DNA of 64,000 nucleotides from BCD1 sp965230565. Lineage in GTDB: Bacteria > Bacteroidota > Bacteroidia > Chitinophagales > Saprospiraceae. The notes beneath the pieces were generated by a model. It worked only from the letters and a program-made list of their open reading frames with translations. It was not told where the DNA came from and ran no database searches. Shown one piece after another: positions 16,344 to 25,068 of the stretch. A program made the position numbers and the translations under genes. Location of the stretch: assembly GCA_965230565.1 (NCBI GenBank), contig CBDDLH010000016.1, positions 930,001 to 994,000 of the forward strand, read 5' to 3'. Numbering within the stretch: position 1 is the stretch's first letter; every line of letters begins with the position of its first letter.

Positions 16344-18514
16344 TACACACCCGACTTTATCACCTTGACGGATTGCATTTCTTTATCTCTTATGAACTTA
16401 AAAATGTACGTGCCCGGAGGTAAATTATCGATAAAAACGGTAGAAATTCCCCGGGTCATTGCACTTTTGGTAAGCAACAACTGGCCTTGAAGGTCAACCA
16501 CTTCCAGTTTATCTACATCTTTTTCCAGATCCACAAACACATAGGAATTGGCAGGTAAAGGGTAACAAGAGGCCTTGAATGTATCTTCAGTACCGATATT
16601 CTGGGCGGATGCCTGATTTTGCTGATCTTCATCTTTGCAGGTATCATAAGCAGAAAACTCTACAATTAACCTGAAAATCAAGTCGTTAAGAAACACTACA
16701 TCGTAAGCTCCGACAGAAGGTTCGGCATGCGAATTCCCGATGCCGCTATCATCGGTTAAAAACAAGAACCGACTATTAGTGGTGAGGGCAATGGAACGCA
16801 TGAGAAATTCACAGCTGCTCTGGCTACCACTGGCCAAAACCGGTACAATCCTGATGCCTTTTTCAGCAGCTTTTTGAGCAAGTGATCTCATTTTCACTTT
16901 GATCTCTTCTGTCTGATGCGGAGGTGCATCCAACAGCAGGAAAGCAATTCTCGCCACGGCATCTTCCGACCAATTTTGCTTCATAATGGCTTCTTCCAGG
17001 GCTGTTTCTACCGCTTCCGGGCCATCTCCTCCCCCATTGGCACTTTGTCTGGAGATGAAATCTAATGTAGCTTTAGTGTCAGGAGAGAGGTTTTGTGTAC
17101 GAATCACATATTCATCACCGATATCACGATAAAATACTGATCCGGTATTGAGTTCACCAATAAAATCCAGATTCTGAACCCTCTTGATCACATCACCCAA
17201 TTCTGCCTGGAGATATCTGATTTCATCACCCATGGAGCCTGTTGCATCGACAACAAAAAGAATCTCTGTTTTCTGAAATTCGGGACATTCCGATGCAATT
17301 GTTACTTCATTTACACCTTTTTCATAAGTAGATATCTTATCCAGTTTAATAGATTCACCTTCATAGTTGACACTTATCTTCTGCGGATCTGCATCGGCTG
17401 CAGCTCTTTCCTTATCGTCGTCATAAAACAGTTCGGCTCTTCCGGTATTGTTGGTTTTAGACTTCCAAAGGATGTCTCCTTTAGCACCAAGCAGCGTTAC
17501 GACAGCATTAGGGATAGGAATTCCCTTTTCATTTTTCACAGTAACTGAATATCGTTGACCAGGATCTATATTCCAGATAGACTCCATAGCCATGAGGTCC
17601 TCGCCAGCCGTAGTTTTCCAATCTTCCCAGTTCTGCAGATCGCTCCACTCCCCTGCTGTTAATTGGCCGGCGGACAAAGATGGTTCTTCAGCAGGCATCA
17701 CTTCTTCATCAGCAGGAATTATTGCCTCGTCCATGGCTACATCTACCACGTCAGCATCTTCCACTATTTCGATCACCGGAGAATCTTCAAACTCCTCCAC
17801 ACTTTTGGTCATCTCTGTTTTTACGGGACTATCATAAGATGCCGGCGTTCCGGCGACAACCTTTTCGGTGACGCCTGTTTCTTTAACCAACCCACCCGAG
17901 ACTTTTACGCCATCAATATAATAAGTTGCAGCTTCAGTGCGGGCACCTCTGATGGAAACACCTTTGGCCGGGTCTGAAGAAATGCCTGCAACTTTACCGC
18001 TCAAAGCGTCCACATCTCTTGTAGGCAGAGCACGAATATCATCAGCTGTCACAACTTTGATCGCAGATGAGGGAGGTGGAGAAGGTGATTTATCAGCGGA
18101 GGCTTTTTTCGGGCTTCTACGAATCTTCCTTTCTCCTTTTGATTTGGATCTTGATTTTGCAGATTTGTCTTTTTTCAGACCTAGAGCGGTTACAGTAACT
18201 TCTTCAAGGTGCATTCCCTCCTCCAAAATAAATTTATTTTCTTTACCGGCACAGGCTTTTTTTTCCACAGTTGAAAAACCAGTATAGGACAATACCAGTG
18301 TAACACAGGAATCCTGGGTGGAAATAGAAAAATTACCGTCAAAATCCGTAACAACACCATTGGTTGTTCCCTGGATTAAAACTGAGGCTCCTATTAGTGG
18401 TTCTCCTGTACCATCAGTTATTGTGCCGGTAATAGTAAATTTCTCGGTAAAAGTCAGCGTAGTAGCGGCCGAAACGGCAAGAACCGTCACCAGGAGTAAA
18501 ATCAATTTTTTCAT
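16343..18514 (-). CDS. Secreted carboxypeptidase-regulatory / TonB-plug-like / vWA protein with T9SS-like end
   Basis: 723 residues from the ATG at 18514 (MKKLILLL signal peptide). Domain order: carboxypeptidase-regulatory-like beta sandwich ~27-100; Lys/Arg/Ser linker 113-148; a segment ~151-207 like a SusC-type plug (TADDIRALPTRDVDALSGK, SIRGARTEAATYYIDGVKV); acidic linker ~232-285; an Ig/Cna-B-like module ~320-370; vWA domain ~416-620 with MIDAS DATGS at 423-427 and LLLDA at 526-530; T9SS-like CTD ~645-723. No outer-membrane barrel follows the plug, so it cannot be an ordinary TonB receptor. A shortened paralogue lies 106 bases upstream on the same strand. Likely surface-exposed or secreted; the ligand is unknown. 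Confidence 0.85.
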   Translation of the reverse strand: MKKLILLLVTVLAVSAATTLTFTEKFTITGTITDGTGEPLIGASVLIQGTTNGVVTDFDGNFSISTQDSCVTLVLSYTGFSTVEKKACAGKENKFILEEGMHLEEVTVTALGLKKDKSAKSRSKSKGERKIRRSPKKASADKSPSPPPSSAIKVVTADDIRALPTRDVDALSGKVAGISSDPAKGVSIRGARTEAATYYIDGVKVSGGLVKETGVTEKVVAGTPASYDSPVKTEMTKSVEEFEDSPVIEIVEDADVVDVAMDEAIIPADEEVMPAEEPSLSAGQLTAGEWSDLQNWEDWKTTAGEDLMAMESIWNIDPGQRYSVTVKNEKGIPIPNAVVTLLGAKGDILWKSKTNNTGRAELFYDDDKERAAADADPQKISVNYEGESIKLDKISTYEKGVNEVTIASECPEFQKTEILFVVDATGSMGDEIRYLQAELGDVIKRVQNLDFIGELNTGSVFYRDIGDEYVIRTQNLSPDTKATLDFISRQSANGGGDGPEAVETALEEAIMKQNWSEDAVARIAFLLLDAPPHQTEEIKVKMRSLAQKAAEKGIRIVPVLASGSQSSCEFLMRSIALTTNSRFLFLTDDSGIGNSHAEPSVGAYDVVFLNDLIFRLIVEFSAYDTCKDEDQQNQASAQNIGTEDTFKASCYPLPANSYVFVDLEKDVDKLEVVDLQGQLLLTKSAMTRGISTVFIDNLPPGTYIFKFIRDKEMQSVKVIKSGV

Positions 18515-18620
18515 GTTCAAAAGTTTTAGTTTATATGGCAAAGAATAATTTTATTTATTTGGTTTTTAGTATGGATGCAAGTGAATAAAAAATTACACAC
18601 GATTGTGGTATTTTTTTCTT

Positions 18621-19262
18621 TTATTGGTTCAATTGGGCTTTTTTACGGATCGATTCAATTCTATTAAAAAGGTCTTTTTCATTATAGGTGTCCATTGTGC
18701 TTGGTGTACTTCCTCTTTCAATTATGCTGACAAACCTTATAATTTCCTCAGGAATAGCCAAAGCCTCTACCTTTGAAACCCTTTCCCCATCCACAAAATA
18801 AATTGTGGCATCAGCATTACTTTCTTTGACCTTCAGAATATCTTCTCGATTATCAAAAAAGGCGAAGCAATAAGTTGTAGTAGCAATGCTTCCAATATTC
18901 CTTGTAGGCAAGTTTTTTATATCAGCACCTCTTATTACCCTGTTTTTAATTACTAAAGACTCTAATTTTTTCCCTTGCTCATACACAAATTTATTTTCAC
19001 TTCCAGCGCATAACTTTACTTCCATTGGGGGGCCACCCCTGTATTCAACAACGACCACAGTACAGGAATCTGATGATTGAATCGAAAATTTCCCGTCAAA
19101 GTCTGTTTTAGTTTCAGTTGTGGTTCCCTTTACTATTATTCTTGCATCAAAAAGAGGTTCTCCCAAATCATCTATCACAGTTCCACCAATAGTGTATTCT
19201 TTAAGGGAAGTTGATGCCAGAAAGGCGACGGTTGTAAAAAGTAGTAAAATCAATTTTTTCAT
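18621..19262 (-). CDS. Short paralogue of the vWA protein: carboxypeptidase-regulatory plus degenerate plug
   Basis: 213 residues. The signal peptide again starts MKKLILLL. A carboxypeptidase-regulatory-like domain (~24-100; TDFDGKFSIQSSDSC parallels TDFDGNFSISTQDSC of the neighbour) is followed by GADIKNLPTRNIGSIATT and ATIYFVDGERVSK. These are the counterparts of the neighbour's ADDIRALPTRD and YYIDGVKVSG. It lacks the vWA and T9SS parts and the RGA motif, and ends in a charged helix. It most likely arose by tandem duplication and may be co-transcribed with the downstream vWA gene. Confidence 0.8.
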   Translation of the reverse strand: MKKLILLLFTTVAFLASTSLKEYTIGGTVIDDLGEPLFDARIIVKGTTTETKTDFDGKFSIQSSDSCTVVVVEYRGGPPMEVKLCAGSENKFVYEQGKKLESLVIKNRVIRGADIKNLPTRNIGSIATTTYCFAFFDNREDILKVKESNADATIYFVDGERVSKVEALAIPEEIIRFVSIIERGSTPSTMDTYNEKDLFNRIESIRKKAQLNQ

Positions 19263-19438
19263 CGTAACAAAGTTTGGATAACACGGCTATAAGTGTAACC
19301 ATGAATGATTATACTACCTGGATGCGAGGAAATGTGAAATTACATATGATAGGAATGTTTTTTTCCGGTATATACATTAAAGGAGAAATGTCAAAGATCC
19401 CATCCACATTGTGTCGGGGGAAGAAAAATGCGATAAAT

Positions 19439-19465
19439 TTTGATGTAGCCAGCTGATACATCAAA
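19439..19465 (-). terminator. Possible hairpin terminator of the M14 peptidase gene
   Basis: A perfect 9-bp stem TTTGATGTA/TACATCAAA with a 9-base loop, 37 bases past the stop at 19502. The following minus-strand sequence is AT-rich but has no clean T run. Confidence 0.35.
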
Positions 19466-19501
19466 GACTTATGTCCAGTAGCATGAGGAATTCAGGCAGA
19501 T

Positions 19502-21274
19502 TTAGTCTAATTGGCTAATATCCATTATTCTCCCCACCGGATAAAGCCGGTAGGTAGGCTCATGCCAGGGCGACCTTTTGTAAACAAAATCCAATTGCTT
19601 GCGGCCAGATTTGGCGAATTCAGGATCTTCCTGCTTTTTCTTTTCAAGAGCTTTCTTAATATCAGGATTTTGTTCCAGGTATTCTGCAGCGACATCTTCA
19701 AAAACATAGGAGGAGAAATATTCCTTCTGTTGCAAAATTCCATCAAAGAAGTTCCAGGCAAACCAGGAATCAGGAGCCTGAGGTTCCAGCGTTTCAACGA
19801 TATAGCGATTGGCTGCCTGATCTGTTTTTATTATATAATCCCCCTTTTGAAAGAGCCAATTATGTACTTCTTTTTCCACCTCTACTTTGGAATGTAAATA
19901 ATGCCCTTCATAGGCATTTCGCGTTTCAAAATCCTTGATCCGGTACATTTCCACCTCTACTTTCCGATCTTCTTCCAACCTTTGCATTTTTACTCCATTT
20001 ACTTTTAGCCTTTTTATCACCCGACCGTAAGCTTCCGGAATAATGTATGCTTCGGGTTTTTCAACGGTCAAAGAAGATTGGTAATATCTGAACCAAGGTA
20101 TCAGCTTTTCAAATGGAGCAGACCGATCGTAATACAAACGGTCCAAACCGGAAATTTCACTCTTCTTATATTTAGCTTCGTAACCTTTAAAAAGAATGGA
20201 ATCACTTTTGGTAAAATCCAGATCCCAGTTCAACTCGAAGTCCGTTTTATTCCTGCTATTTTCTATTGCTTTCTTTCTAACAGTTTTCATCCTTTCACCC
20301 TCAGAATATATAAACTTGATGACACTTTCCGAAAAGGCTAAAGTACTACTCACTCTGTCTTCAAACGGCTTAAGCATGTGCGTTTCCGGCATACAGGAGA
20401 TGGTGTTGAATAAAGCGGCATAACCAGAAGAAAACCTGGGCAGATCCAAAAAAGAAGCGATACCCTCATCCGGAGTATTTCTGGCATAAACATAAGGGGT
20501 AACCTCCCAGTTGCGGGATTTCATTTCATCAAACACAAAAGGCAAAAAGGTCTCCCGCATATAATTGCCAATGAGCGGGTCCACTTTGTCTTCCTGGGTA
20601 GGGACCAGGGTAAACGTATATTGATAATCGGCACCATTGGAAGTATGGTTATCTATAAAAATATCCGGTTGCCATTCCGTAAAAATCTGATTGAAGGTCA
20701 GGGCATTGCGGGAATCACATTTGATGAAATCCCTGTTCAAGTCCAGATTTTTGGCATTGCCTCTGAAACCATAAGCTTCCGGTCCGTTCTGATTGGCGCG
20801 GGTAGTACTGTTACGATTAAGCGCACCACCGATGTTGTACATTGGAATAATAATGATCACCAAATCTTCCAGATACTTTTGCAGGGACTGATCTTGCAAA
20901 TATTTTCTTACCAGCAACATACTCGCTTCAACGCCACAGGATTCTCCCGGATGGATGGCATTATTGATCATCAGGATACTCTTACCTTTTTTTCGAATAG
21001 ATACCGGGTCAAAATCTCCGTCCTGAGAAAGCACTGCCAGGTGTAAAGGGTAACCGCTATCTGTAGATCCATAGGACAACAACTTCACAGAACTAAAACC
21101 CTTGTCAAGTTTTTGATAGAAATTGATGGTCTCAAAATAGGTCGAGGAATAATTAGCGTTTTCGTCAAAAGGGATTTTCAGGTCAGGATCTGTAGATATG
21201 GTTCCAGAAGCCCTTTGTGAGTACAAAACAGTAACGAAGAAAAAAGCCCCAAGTAAGGTTAGAAGATATCTCAT
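19502..21274 (-). CDS. M14 family zinc carboxypeptidase, exported
   Basis: 590 residues from the ATG at 21274, which gives a signal peptide ending near residue 20; the 15-residue upstream extension is rejected. Zinc-site residues are in place: HPGE (H108, E111) and H210 in FIDNHTSNG. NLDLNRDF at 176-183 and the later CMPETH segment are typical of the family. The last ~200 residues form an additional C-terminal domain. It should cleave C-terminal residues from peptides in the periplasm or outside. A TAGTTTTG element lies upstream. No partner genes are obvious. Confidence 0.9.
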   Translation of the reverse strand: MRYLLTLLGAFFFVTVLYSQRASGTISTDPDLKIPFDENANYSSTYFETINFYQKLDKGFSSVKLLSYGSTDSGYPLHLAVLSQDGDFDPVSIRKKGKSILMINNAIHPGESCGVEASMLLVRKYLQDQSLQKYLEDLVIIIIPMYNIGGALNRNSTTRANQNGPEAYGFRGNAKNLDLNRDFIKCDSRNALTFNQIFTEWQPDIFIDNHTSNGADYQYTFTLVPTQEDKVDPLIGNYMRETFLPFVFDEMKSRNWEVTPYVYARNTPDEGIASFLDLPRFSSGYAALFNTISCMPETHMLKPFEDRVSSTLAFSESVIKFIYSEGERMKTVRKKAIENSRNKTDFELNWDLDFTKSDSILFKGYEAKYKKSEISGLDRLYYDRSAPFEKLIPWFRYYQSSLTVEKPEAYIIPEAYGRVIKRLKVNGVKMQRLEEDRKVEVEMYRIKDFETRNAYEGHYLHSKVEVEKEVHNWLFQKGDYIIKTDQAANRYIVETLEPQAPDSWFAWNFFDGILQQKEYFSSYVFEDVAAEYLEQNPDIKKALEKKKQEDPEFAKSGRKQLDFVYKRSPWHEPTYRLYPVGRIMDISQLD

Positions 21275-21316
21275 AACAATCGGATGAATTTTAAGTATTA
21301 AAGCTCTATTACTACT

Positions 21317-21324
21317 CAAAACTA
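21317..21324 (-). promoter_or_regulatory. Candidate -7 element TAGTTTTG of the M14 gene
   Basis: An exact TAnnTTTG match on the minus strand, 43 bases before the ATG at 21274. No clear -33 box. Confidence 0.4.
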
Positions 21325-21434
21325 ATTATAGTCCCTCATAATCGGAAACGGGAATTGCAAATTTTGGAGAATGGAATCAAAATTTATTACCAAACTTAAA
21401 ACGGAGCCTCGTATCTTGGCAAAAACTTTTAAGA

Positions 21435-21635
21435 ATGCTGAAGAAGATATTTTTTACCGTTTTGGGGATAATGATGACCCTGTCGATTTTACAGGCACAG
21501 GATTCCCTGGTCGTTGATACTACAGATATCGGGTATAAAATCGGGTATAAAATCGGAACCTACCTGCCGGTGACCATCATATTAATTATTGCCATCTTAT
21601 TTATCAGGAGAGCTTACAGGTTTAAGGAAAAATAA
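21435..21635 (+). CDS. Small exported/membrane protein, unknown
   Basis: 66 residues: an N-terminal hydrophobic signal ending ILQAQ (residues ~1-21), then a short polar stretch with a tandem IGYKIGYKIG, then one membrane helix (~43-58) and a basic end. The signal-plus-helix pattern suggests a one-pass envelope protein. It lies between the divergent M14 gene and the convergent pnp gene, on its own. Not recognised as a family. The frame is believable because of the AQ signal-cleavage context typical for this organism. Confidence 0.6.
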   Translation: MLKKIFFTVLGIMMTLSILQAQDSLVVDTTDIGYKIGYKIGTYLPVTIILIIAILFIRRAYRFKEK

Positions 21636-21710
21636 GTATTAGAGCAGTCCGAAACAACCGACGATGCACAGGCTGAGTTTATCCTATATGTTAACCTTAT
21701 TCTCAAGAAA

Positions 21711-21747
21711 TAAAAATCCCGGTCTCTGCACTTGGCAAAAACCGGGA
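21711..21747 (-). terminator. Terminator of pnp
   Basis: Stem TCCCGGT/ACCGGGA (21717-21723 with 21741-21747), followed on the minus strand by TTTTTA, about 27 bases past the pnp stop. Confidence 0.7.
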
Positions 21748-21773
21748 ATATTTATGAGTTCGGAATAAATCGT

Positions 21774-24023
21774 TTAATCACGTTTACGATCATCTCTTCT
21801 ATCCCTGTCTCTATTGTCTCTCCTTCCGCGGTGACCTCCATGGCCTCCTTTATTACGGTGGTTACCTCCATCTCTGCGCTCACGCTCTTTGTAACCTTCA
21901 GGTTTATCCATCAACGCTTTTCGGGATAAGCGCATCTTTCCTGTTCTGTTATCAATTTCAACAAGCTTCACTTTGACTATATCTCCCTCTTCGAAAACAT
22001 CCTCTACATTTTCAATTCTGGAGTGAGAAATCTCGGAAATGTGCAGCAATCCACTCTTGCCCTGGAAATCTACGAATGCACCATAAGGCATGATCGTTTT
22101 CACAACCGCTTCGTAAACATCCCCTACTTCTGGCGTAAAGGTGATCTTATTGATCCATGCAACAGCCTGATCGATTGATTCTTTATTGGAACTGGAAATA
22201 CTGACGATGCCCTTGTTATTTTCTTCCTCAATATTGATCACCGTACCGGTAACCTCCTGCATTTCCTGAATAACCTTTCCACCTGGTCCGATAACCGCTC
22301 CGATGAAGCTCTTATCGATGGTCAACTTGATCATTCTTGGAGCATGTGGCTTGAGATCTTCTCTGGCCACAGAAATGCTTTCACTCATTCTGTCAAGAAT
22401 ATGCAGACGGCCTTCTTTTGCCTGGTCCAATGCCTTTTCAAGCGTTTCATATGGCAGACCATCAATCTTAATATCCATCTGACAGGCTGTGATTCCGTTT
22501 TCGGTTCCCGTAACTTTAAAGTCCATATCTCCCAAAGCATCCTCATCACCGAGGATATCTGTAAGGATAGCCATACGGTCACCTTCAGCGATCATCCCCA
22601 TTGCAATACCGGATACGGCTGATTTAATCTGAATTCCTGCATCCATCAATGCCAATGAACCTGCACAAACAGTTGCCATAGAAGAAGACCCGTTAGATTC
22701 CAGAATATCTGAAACAATACGGATAGTATATGGAGTATCCTCCGGTAATACCTGTTTGAGGGAACGACCAGCCAGGTTAGCGTGTCCAACTTCTCTACGG
22801 CCTGGCCCTCTCATCGGACGAACTTCCCCAACGGAATATGCAGGGAAATTGTAATGCAGGATGAATTTCTCATAATAATTCTCAAGTGCATTATCAATCA
22901 TTTGAGAATCCAGCTTGGTTCCCAAAGTAAGGGAAGTGATAGCCTGAGTTTCACCTCTGTTGAAGATAGCAGAACCGTGAGCAGAAGGAAGGTAATCAAT
23001 TTCTGTCCAGATCGGACGAACCTCATCGAGCTTACGGCCATCCAGACGAATACTTTCATCTAATACCATATTTCTGATAACATCCTTCTTGATCTTATCG
23101 AGGTAACGGTCAGCAATAGCCTCGTTTTCCTCCATATACTCTTCTCCTTTCTCTTCAAGAAGAGTCTCCAGAGCGGCATCCTTAATTTCTGACAATCGGT
23201 CCTTTCTTTCGTGCTTTGGCAAGAATGCTTTGGCAACTTCCAGGATTTTATCGGAAACCAACTCTTTAATTCGAGCTTTTAATTCTTCATTTTCAGGTAG
23301 TGGTTCGATCTCTCTTTTTACGGTAGCTTTTTCGCCTACCTTCTCTGCGAGATCCAATTGAGCCTGACACTGTACCTTAATGGCCTCATGTCCCACTTTA
23401 ATGGCATCCACCAAATCTTTTTCCTGAACTTCCTTCATCTCTCCCTCCACCATCATCACATCATCCATTGTAGCAGCAACGATGATGTCCAGGTCAGCAT
23501 TTTCGATGGCTGAACGATTTGGATTGATCACGTATTCTCCCTCAATCCTGGCTACACGCACCTCAGAGATTGGTCCGCCAAAATTAATGTTTGAAACTGA
23601 TAAAGCAGCTGAAGCAGCCAAAGCAGCGAAGGCATCTGGCATAGTTTCTTCGTCACCTGAGATCAAATTGATGATCACCTGGGTCTCATTCATATATCCA
23701 TCCGGAAACAATGGTCGGATAGCTCTGTCCACAAGACGGCAGATCAATACTTCATAATCAGATAAACGTGCTTCTCTTTTGAAAAAATTACCGGGAATAC
23801 GCCCGGCAGAGGCAAATTTCTCCTGATAATCCACAGAAAGCGGGAAGAAGGACTGTCCTTCTCTGGCTTCTTTAGCAGATACAACAGAAGCGAAAAGCAT
23901 AGTGTTGCCCATACGAACAACTACAGAACCGTCAGCCTGGGTGGCCAATTTACCGGTTTCAATAGTCACTTCCCTGCCATCAGGCAAATTAAAGGAAGTT
24001 GAAATTGGAATCTTTTGTCCCAT
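21774..24023 (-). CDS. pnp: Polyribonucleotide nucleotidyltransferase (PNPase)
   Basis: 749 residues. A 3'-to-5' phosphorolytic exoribonuclease of mRNA decay. Two RNase PH-like halves are present: the first around AGRIPGNFFKREARLSDYE, the second around GSAIFNRGETQA and MRGPGRREVGH, with GDRMAILTDILGDEDALGDMDFKV near the active site. A KH domain (IGPGGKVIQEMQ) and an S1 domain (VGDVYEAVVKTIMPYGAFV) follow. The C-terminal tail from about residue 713 is a Gly/Arg/Asp/His-rich disordered segment. It lies downstream of rpsO in the widely conserved rpsO-pnp order, with a 384-base gap holding a terminator and a leader hairpin. Confidence 0.97.
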   Translation of the reverse strand: MGQKIPISTSFNLPDGREVTIETGKLATQADGSVVVRMGNTMLFASVVSAKEAREGQSFFPLSVDYQEKFASAGRIPGNFFKREARLSDYEVLICRLVDRAIRPLFPDGYMNETQVIINLISGDEETMPDAFAALAASAALSVSNINFGGPISEVRVARIEGEYVINPNRSAIENADLDIIVAATMDDVMMVEGEMKEVQEKDLVDAIKVGHEAIKVQCQAQLDLAEKVGEKATVKREIEPLPENEELKARIKELVSDKILEVAKAFLPKHERKDRLSEIKDAALETLLEEKGEEYMEENEAIADRYLDKIKKDVIRNMVLDESIRLDGRKLDEVRPIWTEIDYLPSAHGSAIFNRGETQAITSLTLGTKLDSQMIDNALENYYEKFILHYNFPAYSVGEVRPMRGPGRREVGHANLAGRSLKQVLPEDTPYTIRIVSDILESNGSSSMATVCAGSLALMDAGIQIKSAVSGIAMGMIAEGDRMAILTDILGDEDALGDMDFKVTGTENGITACQMDIKIDGLPYETLEKALDQAKEGRLHILDRMSESISVAREDLKPHAPRMIKLTIDKSFIGAVIGPGGKVIQEMQEVTGTVINIEEENNKGIVSISSSNKESIDQAVAWINKITFTPEVGDVYEAVVKTIMPYGAFVDFQGKSGLLHISEISHSRIENVEDVFEEGDIVKVKLVEIDNRTGKMRLSRKALMDKPEGYKERERRDGGNHRNKGGHGGHRGRRDNRDRDRRDDRKRD

Positions 24024-24370
24024 TTTAAATTTAATTGATTTGTAGAAAAGGTTTCCACCGGAACCTCTTTTTTACCTGGTTCGATCAGCAATAGCAATAG
24101 GAAAACTGGAAATGAATTTCTGATTTAGACTAGGTGCTAAAAATTGCTAACAATTCGGCGAAAATAGCTTGGTGCCTTTTCCTGGTTTAAATATTTATTA
24201 TTCTACTTTTTCTTTTTTATCGGCGACATAATTCTTTCTCTATGTCGCATTTTGCCTTTTCTGTGCCAACAATTCAGAAATACTTAGGAAATTAATGGCG
24301 TTCAACTTTTTCCGGGGCCGGATAAAGTTTTATTTTTTTCATTTTGGCAATTAAAGGGCTAAAAACAGAA
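24024..24370 (-). other. pnp leader region
   Basis: No gene seen. An 8-bp stem GCGACATA/TATGTCGC (24223-24230 with 24241-24248) lies about 200 bases upstream of pnp. No exact TAnnTTTG was found on the minus strand, so pnp may be partly read through from rpsO or use a weaker promoter. Confidence 0.5.
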
Positions 24371-24401
24371 CGGGGAAGTATTTTAAATAAACACTTCCCC
24401 G
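24361..24401 (-). terminator. Terminator of rpsO
   Basis: Stem CGGGGAAGT/ACTTCCCCG (24371-24379 with 24393-24401), starting 7 bases past the rpsO stop and followed by TTCTGTTTTT on the minus strand. Confidence 0.75.
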
Positions 24402-24407
24402 AAATTT

Positions 24408-24683
24408 TTATTTACGTATACCAAGTTTCTGGATCAGATCACGGTACTTCTGGATATCTTTTTTCATCAGATACTGAAGCAAGCTTTTACGCTTTCCTAC
24501 CAATGTCAACAAAGTACGTCTGCAGGAGTGATCTTTTTTATTTCTCTGCAAATGTTCGGATAACATTTCTATCCTGTAAGTGAACAGAGCGATCTGCGCT
24601 TCTGTCGATCCGGTGTTGTTTTCGGAGCCACCGTACTCCTTGAAGATTTCTTCTTTCTTCTCTTTAGTTAAATAAACTGCCAT
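24408..24683 (-). CDS. rpsO: 30S ribosomal protein S15
   Basis: 91 residues, the normal size. S15 binds 16S rRNA in the central domain of the small subunit. Typical motifs: YGGSENNTGSTEAQIALFTYRI, HxxxNKKDHSCRRTLLTLVGKRKSLLQYL. It stands first in the rpsO-pnp pair. A TACCTTTG element lies 44 bases upstream and a terminator just downstream. Confidence 0.98.
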   Translation of the reverse strand: MAVYLTKEKKEEIFKEYGGSENNTGSTEAQIALFTYRIEMLSEHLQRNKKDHSCRRTLLTLVGKRKSLLQYLMKKDIQKYRDLIQKLGIRK

Positions 24684-25068
24684 GATTTTTTACCATTAGT
24701 GATTAATAATATCAGTTATAGCGGGCGCAAAGGTAAGAAATATTGTTAAAAGAAAAAAGGTGTGGAGTTAAATAAAAATTAATTCGTTTTTTGACTTTAC
24801 TTGGGACTTTTGCCACAATTTTATCCATCTGATGAATTTGAAACTATATTCCGGTTTTGTTGTTTAACTTTCAGTTCGTAATATTGAACCTCTAATTGTA
24901 CTTGATTCCTCTCATTTTTTGCTCTTCTGATAGAAAATCCACCCAGTTATTCATAAACCAAATTGAAGAAGATTTAGAAGTTGTTTTAAAGTAAATTCAA
25001 AACAAACAAGACTTATTATTGCTTCAAAACCTTTCAAAACAAAGGACTGAACACCAAATTTTATACAA
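24684..25068. other. Divergent gap between rpsO and the amidohydrolase operon
   Basis: 385 bases without a gene. Holds the rpsO -7 element (24728-24735, minus strand). On the plus strand I see no exact TAnnTTTG near the amidohydrolase start; the sequence is AT-rich. Confidence 0.6.
24728..24735 (-). promoter_or_regulatory. -7 element TACCTTTG of rpsO
   Basis: An exact TAnnTTTG on the minus strand, 44 bases before the start. The -33 region is only A-rich. Confidence 0.5.

Noticed and set aside
19274..19456. 60-codon plus-strand frame between the two minus-strand genes
   Set aside because: Low-complexity AT-rich translation, no recognisable start context, and it crosses a hairpin.
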